Source: Oscillospiraceae bacterium
Lineage (GTDB): Bacteria; Bacillota; Clostridia; Oscillospirales; Oscillospiraceae
Assembly: GCA_017435615.1 (NCBI GenBank)
Contig: JAFSET010000052.1
Span: 1-39,851, forward strand
Reading direction: 5' to 3'
DNA: 39,851 nucleotides
Part shown: piece after piece, positions 37,490 to 39,851 of the stretch
Layout of the letters: each line of letters starts with the position of its first letter
Position numbering within the stretch: position 1 is the first letter of the stretch
Translations under genes and position numbers: made by a program
The notes under the pieces: model-generated
Databases searched by the model: none
Told to the model about the DNA's origin: nothing
What the model saw: only the letters and a program-made list of their open reading frames with translations

Positions 37490-39055
37490 TTGGCAAATGC
37501 AGTAATTATGCCCAAAGCGGGCATTACAGTGGAAAGCTGTATCATTGGAACATGGGAAAAGAAGGTTGGCGACCCCGTTAAGATCGGTGACATTTTGTTC
37601 ACTTATGAGACGGACAAAGCCAGCTTCGAGTGTGAATCGACGGCAGAGGGCGTCTTGCTTGAAATCTTCTACGATGAGGGCGACGAAGTCCCCTGCCTTG
37701 TGAATGTTTGCGCAGTTGGCAACCCCGGTGAGGATTGCAGTGCCTTGCGTGGCGGTAGTGCCGCTGAAGCACCTGCAGCTCCTGCCGCCGCAGCTCCTGC
37801 CGCCGCTGCACCTGCTGCCGCTGCAGCGGTCTGTAATACCAACGCTAAGGCTGTGATCATGCCCAAGGCCGGTATTACAGTAGAAAGCTGCATTATCGGC
37901 AGTTGGGAAAAGCAGGTTGGCGATCAGGTGAAGATCGGCGACATCCTGTTTACTTACGAAACCGATAAAGCAAGCTTTGAGTGCGAGTCCACCGCGGAAG
38001 GTGAGCTTCTGGAGATCTTCTATGAGGAAGGCGAAGAAGTGGTCTGCCTGGAGAATGTTTGCGCCATTGGTCCTCACGGTGAGGATTGCAGTTGCCTGCG
38101 TCCCGGTTCTGCGCCTGCGGTCGTTGCTGAGGCTGTGGCTGTTGAAGTTACCGCACCTGTTGCCGCTGAGGTTGCTCCTGCTGCGGTTGTCGGGGCTCCC
38201 GTATCTCCCAGAGCCGCCAAGCTGGCCAAGGCCCACGGCATTGATCCCACCTTGGCTGCCGGTACTGGCCCCAATGGCCGTATCATCGAGCGTGATGTTC
38301 AGAAACTGATCGCCCAGGGCGTGCCTGCTAAGGCATCTGTGGCAGCTGCTGTTGCTGAGGATGAATATGAGGATGTGAAGTTCAGCGGTATTCGCCGCGC
38401 CATCAGCAAGTCCATGCACACCTCTTTGTCCACCATGGCTCAGCTTACTCACAATGTTAGCTTCGATGCCTCTGCCATCCTGGCTTACCGGAAGGCCCTG
38501 AAGGCTGCCGGTGACGAATATGCAGGCATCACCATCGGTGACATTATGCTCTATGCTGTGTCCCGTACTCTGCTCAATCATAAGGACCTGAACGCCAACA
38601 TGCTGGATGACAACTCCATCCGCAAGTTTAACCATGTGAATTTGGGCGTTGCTGTGGATACTCCCCGTGGCCTGATGGTTCCCACCATTGTCCATGCTGA
38701 CGAAATGAGCCTGCTGGAGATCTCCAAGGCAGTCAAGAGCCTGGCTGCAGAGTGCCGTGAAGGCAACATCAGCCCTGACAAGCTTTCCGGCGGCAGCTTC
38801 ACCGTTTCCAATTTGGGATCCTTCGGTGTTGAGTCCTTTACCCCTGTAATCAATCCGCCTCAGACCGGTATCCTGGGCGTTTGCGGTACAATCGACCGTG
38901 TTCGTAAGGCTGCTGACGGCTCCATTGAGCTGTACCCGGCGATGGGTCTTAGCCTGACCTATGATCACCGTGCGGTGGACGGCACACCTGCTTCCCGGTT
39001 CCTGCAGGAGCTGTGCAAGAATTTGGAAAACTTCACCACACTGCTGGCCAAATAA
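37490..39055 (+). CDS. Dihydrolipoamide acyltransferase (E2) with two lipoyl domains
   Basis: 521 residues. Two nearly identical lipoyl domains, residues about 2-80 and 119-197, each with the ETDKAS motif (Lys43 and Lys160 are the lipoylation sites). They are joined by an Ala/Pro-rich linker. The peripheral subunit-binding domain is at about 237-275 (SPRAAKLAKAHGIDPTLAAG) and the acyltransferase domain at about 295-521 with LTYDHRAVDG (His493, Asp497). It carries the acyl group in a pyruvate, acetoin or branched 2-oxoacid dehydrogenase complex. The lipoyl domains are unusually rich in cysteine (for example 17, 48, 69, 74, 83). The start is TTG 37490, with GGAGG seven bases before. The E1 gene follows after 12 bases. 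Confidence 0.9.
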   Translation: MANAVIMPKAGITVESCIIGTWEKKVGDPVKIGDILFTYETDKASFECESTAEGVLLEIFYDEGDEVPCLVNVCAVGNPGEDCSALRGGSAAEAPAAPAAAAPAAAAPAAAAAVCNTNAKAVIMPKAGITVESCIIGSWEKQVGDQVKIGDILFTYETDKASFECESTAEGELLEIFYEEGEEVVCLENVCAIGPHGEDCSCLRPGSAPAVVAEAVAVEVTAPVAAEVAPAAVVGAPVSPRAAKLAKAHGIDPTLAAGTGPNGRIIERDVQKLIAQGVPAKASVAAAVAEDEYEDVKFSGIRRAISKSMHTSLSTMAQLTHNVSFDASAILAYRKALKAAGDEYAGITIGDIMLYAVSRTLLNHKDLNANMLDDNSIRKFNHVNLGVAVDTPRGLMVPTIVHADEMSLLEISKAVKSLAAECREGNISPDKLSGGSFTVSNLGSFGVESFTPVINPPQTGILGVCGTIDRVRKAADGSIELYPAMGLSLTYDHRAVDGTPASRFLQELCKNLENFTTLLAK

Positions 39056-39067
39056 GGAGGAACGATT

Positions 39068-39851
39068 ATGCCTAAGAGTTTATTTGTGGATCCTGCTCAG
39101 GTGCGCGCGCCTGGCAAGGTCACCTTTCATGACATTCCCGTAAACCAGTATAATAAGACCGTTAAGGAGGAGCTGGACTCCGGTAAGTACACCAAGGATG
39201 ACCTGATCCGGATCTTCCGGGATATGACCATTTTGCGTGAGTTTGAAACCATGCTGAACCTGATCAAGACTCAGGGCGGCTACAACGGTATCGATCACAC
39301 CTATCCCGGCCCTGCCCATCTGTCCACCGGTCAGGAAGCAGCCTGTGTCGGTCAGGCCTACCTGCTGGATGAGAATGACTTTGCTTTCGGCTCTTACCGC
39401 AGCCACTCTGAGATTTTGGCCAAGGCTCTGTCCACCATCAATAAGATGAGTGACGAGCAGCTTATGGGCGTTATGGAAAGCTTCCTGGATGGCAAGTGCC
39501 TGCGTTCCACCCAAAAGCTGGGTGAAACAAAGGATGTCAAGGAACTGGCTATCCGCTTTATCCTTTACGGTACTCTGTCCGAGATCTTTGCCCGTGAGAC
39601 CGGCTTCCATATGGGCATGGGCGGCTCCATGCACGCGTTCTTCCTGCCCTTCGGTATTTACCCCAACAACGCCATCGTTGGCGGCTCTGCCACCATTTCC
39701 ACCGGTGCTGCGTTGTATAAGAAGGTCAACAACAAGAAGGGTATCGTTGTTTGTAACATCGGTGATGCCTCTATGGCCCGTGGCCCTGTGTGGGAAGCTC
39801 TGAACTTCTCTGCTATGGACCAGTATAAGACCCTGTGGGAGAGCCACAATG
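39068..39851 (+). CDS. Thiamine-diphosphate dehydrogenase E1 component, partial at the window edge
   Basis: The first 261 residues of an open frame that runs off the window. After an N-terminal extension of about 45 residues, the E1 alpha pattern appears: IFRDMTILREFETML, HLSTGQEAACVGQAYLL, SYRSHSEILAKAL, GFHMGMGGSMHAF, AIVGGSATISTGAALY and the thiamine-diphosphate motif start GDASMARGPVWEALNFS. The GMGGSMH segment is typical of pyruvate and acetoin dehydrogenase E1 alpha. Relative to standard E1 alpha there is an insertion between the Ser-His loop and GMGGSMH (about residues 118-170). The protein may continue as a fused alpha-beta E1; that cannot be seen. GGAGG precedes ATG 39068, 12 bases behind the E2 stop. 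Confidence 0.85.
   Translation, partial: MPKSLFVDPAQVRAPGKVTFHDIPVNQYNKTVKEELDSGKYTKDDLIRIFRDMTILREFETMLNLIKTQGGYNGIDHTYPGPAHLSTGQEAACVGQAYLLDENDFAFGSYRSHSEILAKALSTINKMSDEQLMGVMESFLDGKCLRSTQKLGETKDVKELAIRFILYGTLSEIFARETGFHMGMGGSMHAFFLPFGIYPNNAIVGGSATISTGAALYKKVNNKKGIVVCNIGDASMARGPVWEALNFSAMDQYKTLWESHN

Noticed and set aside
37361-38968. 535-codon minus-strand frame opposite the E2 gene
   Set aside because: Antisense shadow of a GC-biased Ala/Gly-rich gene; the plus strand encodes unmistakable lipoyl and acyltransferase domains.
1-39851. CRISPR array, insertion sequence, prophage or riboswitch
   Set aside because: No repeat-spacer pattern, transposase, phage structural gene or recognisable riboswitch leader was seen on either strand.

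Overview
The window reads as chromosomal DNA of a spore-forming, anaerobic, gut-associated Firmicute of the Clostridia, probably Oscillospirales. This is inferred from gene content. Clues are strong GGAGG ribosome binding sites, several TTG and GTG starts, ECF sigma/anti-sigma and XRE-membrane regulators, YlmH and DUF896, a CarD-family regulator, SpoIID-like and peptidoglycan-binding proteins behind sporulation-type promoters, a conjugated bile acid hydrolase, and a dockerin-bearing secreted protein. Base composition is near balanced, except for a visibly AT-richer first 1.1 kb beside a tRNA-Ser.

Layout. 1-1.2 kb: XRE regulator with a membrane anchor, flanked by two short tandem-repeat arrays, next to tRNA-Ser(UGA). 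1.4-3.3 kb: Gfo/Idh/MocA oxidoreductase and SGNH hydrolase. 3.3-7.2 kb: ylmH and a DUF896 gene (minus), divergent from two overlapping FAD flavoprotein genes. 7.3-12.6 kb: XRE-membrane regulator; ECF sigma factor, zinc-finger membrane anti-sigma factor and a membrane-anchored YfjL-like protein, with ATGA overlaps; then a zinc-ribbon membrane protein and a small S26-type peptidase. 12.6-17.4 kb: pgsA-like gene, then a three-gene spore/peptidoglycan operon (minus) diverging from an asparagine synthase through a perfect 23-bp inverted repeat that carries both -10 regions and both ribosome binding sites. 17.6-20.5 kb: serC-serA and a CarD-like gene. 20.5-24.7 kb: YwaF-like membrane protein and bile salt hydrolase (minus), HD-domain protein and a GH63/MGH1-like glycosidase (plus). 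24.8-34.3 kb: two paralogous secreted metallophosphoesterases, a lipoprotein and an 8-kb, 2670-residue protein with a dockerin and about thirteen beta-sandwich modules. 34.5-39.9 kb: lactate/malate-type dehydrogenase, lipoate-protein ligase (minus), DeoR-type regulator, and a lipoyl dehydrogenase-complex operon (E2, then a partial E1) cut by the window edge.

How parts fit. The lipoate ligase, DeoR regulator and E2/E1 genes form a plausible 2-oxoacid or acetoin dehydrogenase locus. The same 22-bp operator pattern (GTTATR-N10-TATAAC) lies at the regulator's own promoter and over the -10 of the E2 promoter. The spore/peptidoglycan operon and asparagine synthase are probably co-expressed late in sporulation. 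The two metallophosphoesterases look like a duplicated surface system: one copy is lipid-anchored and the other carries a dockerin for docking to a cohesin scaffold.

Strongest leads for something undescribed: the giant dockerin-metallophosphoesterase with its paralogue, the mirrored divergent promoter at 15.5 kb, the shared DeoR operator, and a lactate-dehydrogenase-like enzyme with Arg at the usual Gln specificity position. No CRISPR array, insertion sequence, prophage or riboswitch was recognised.
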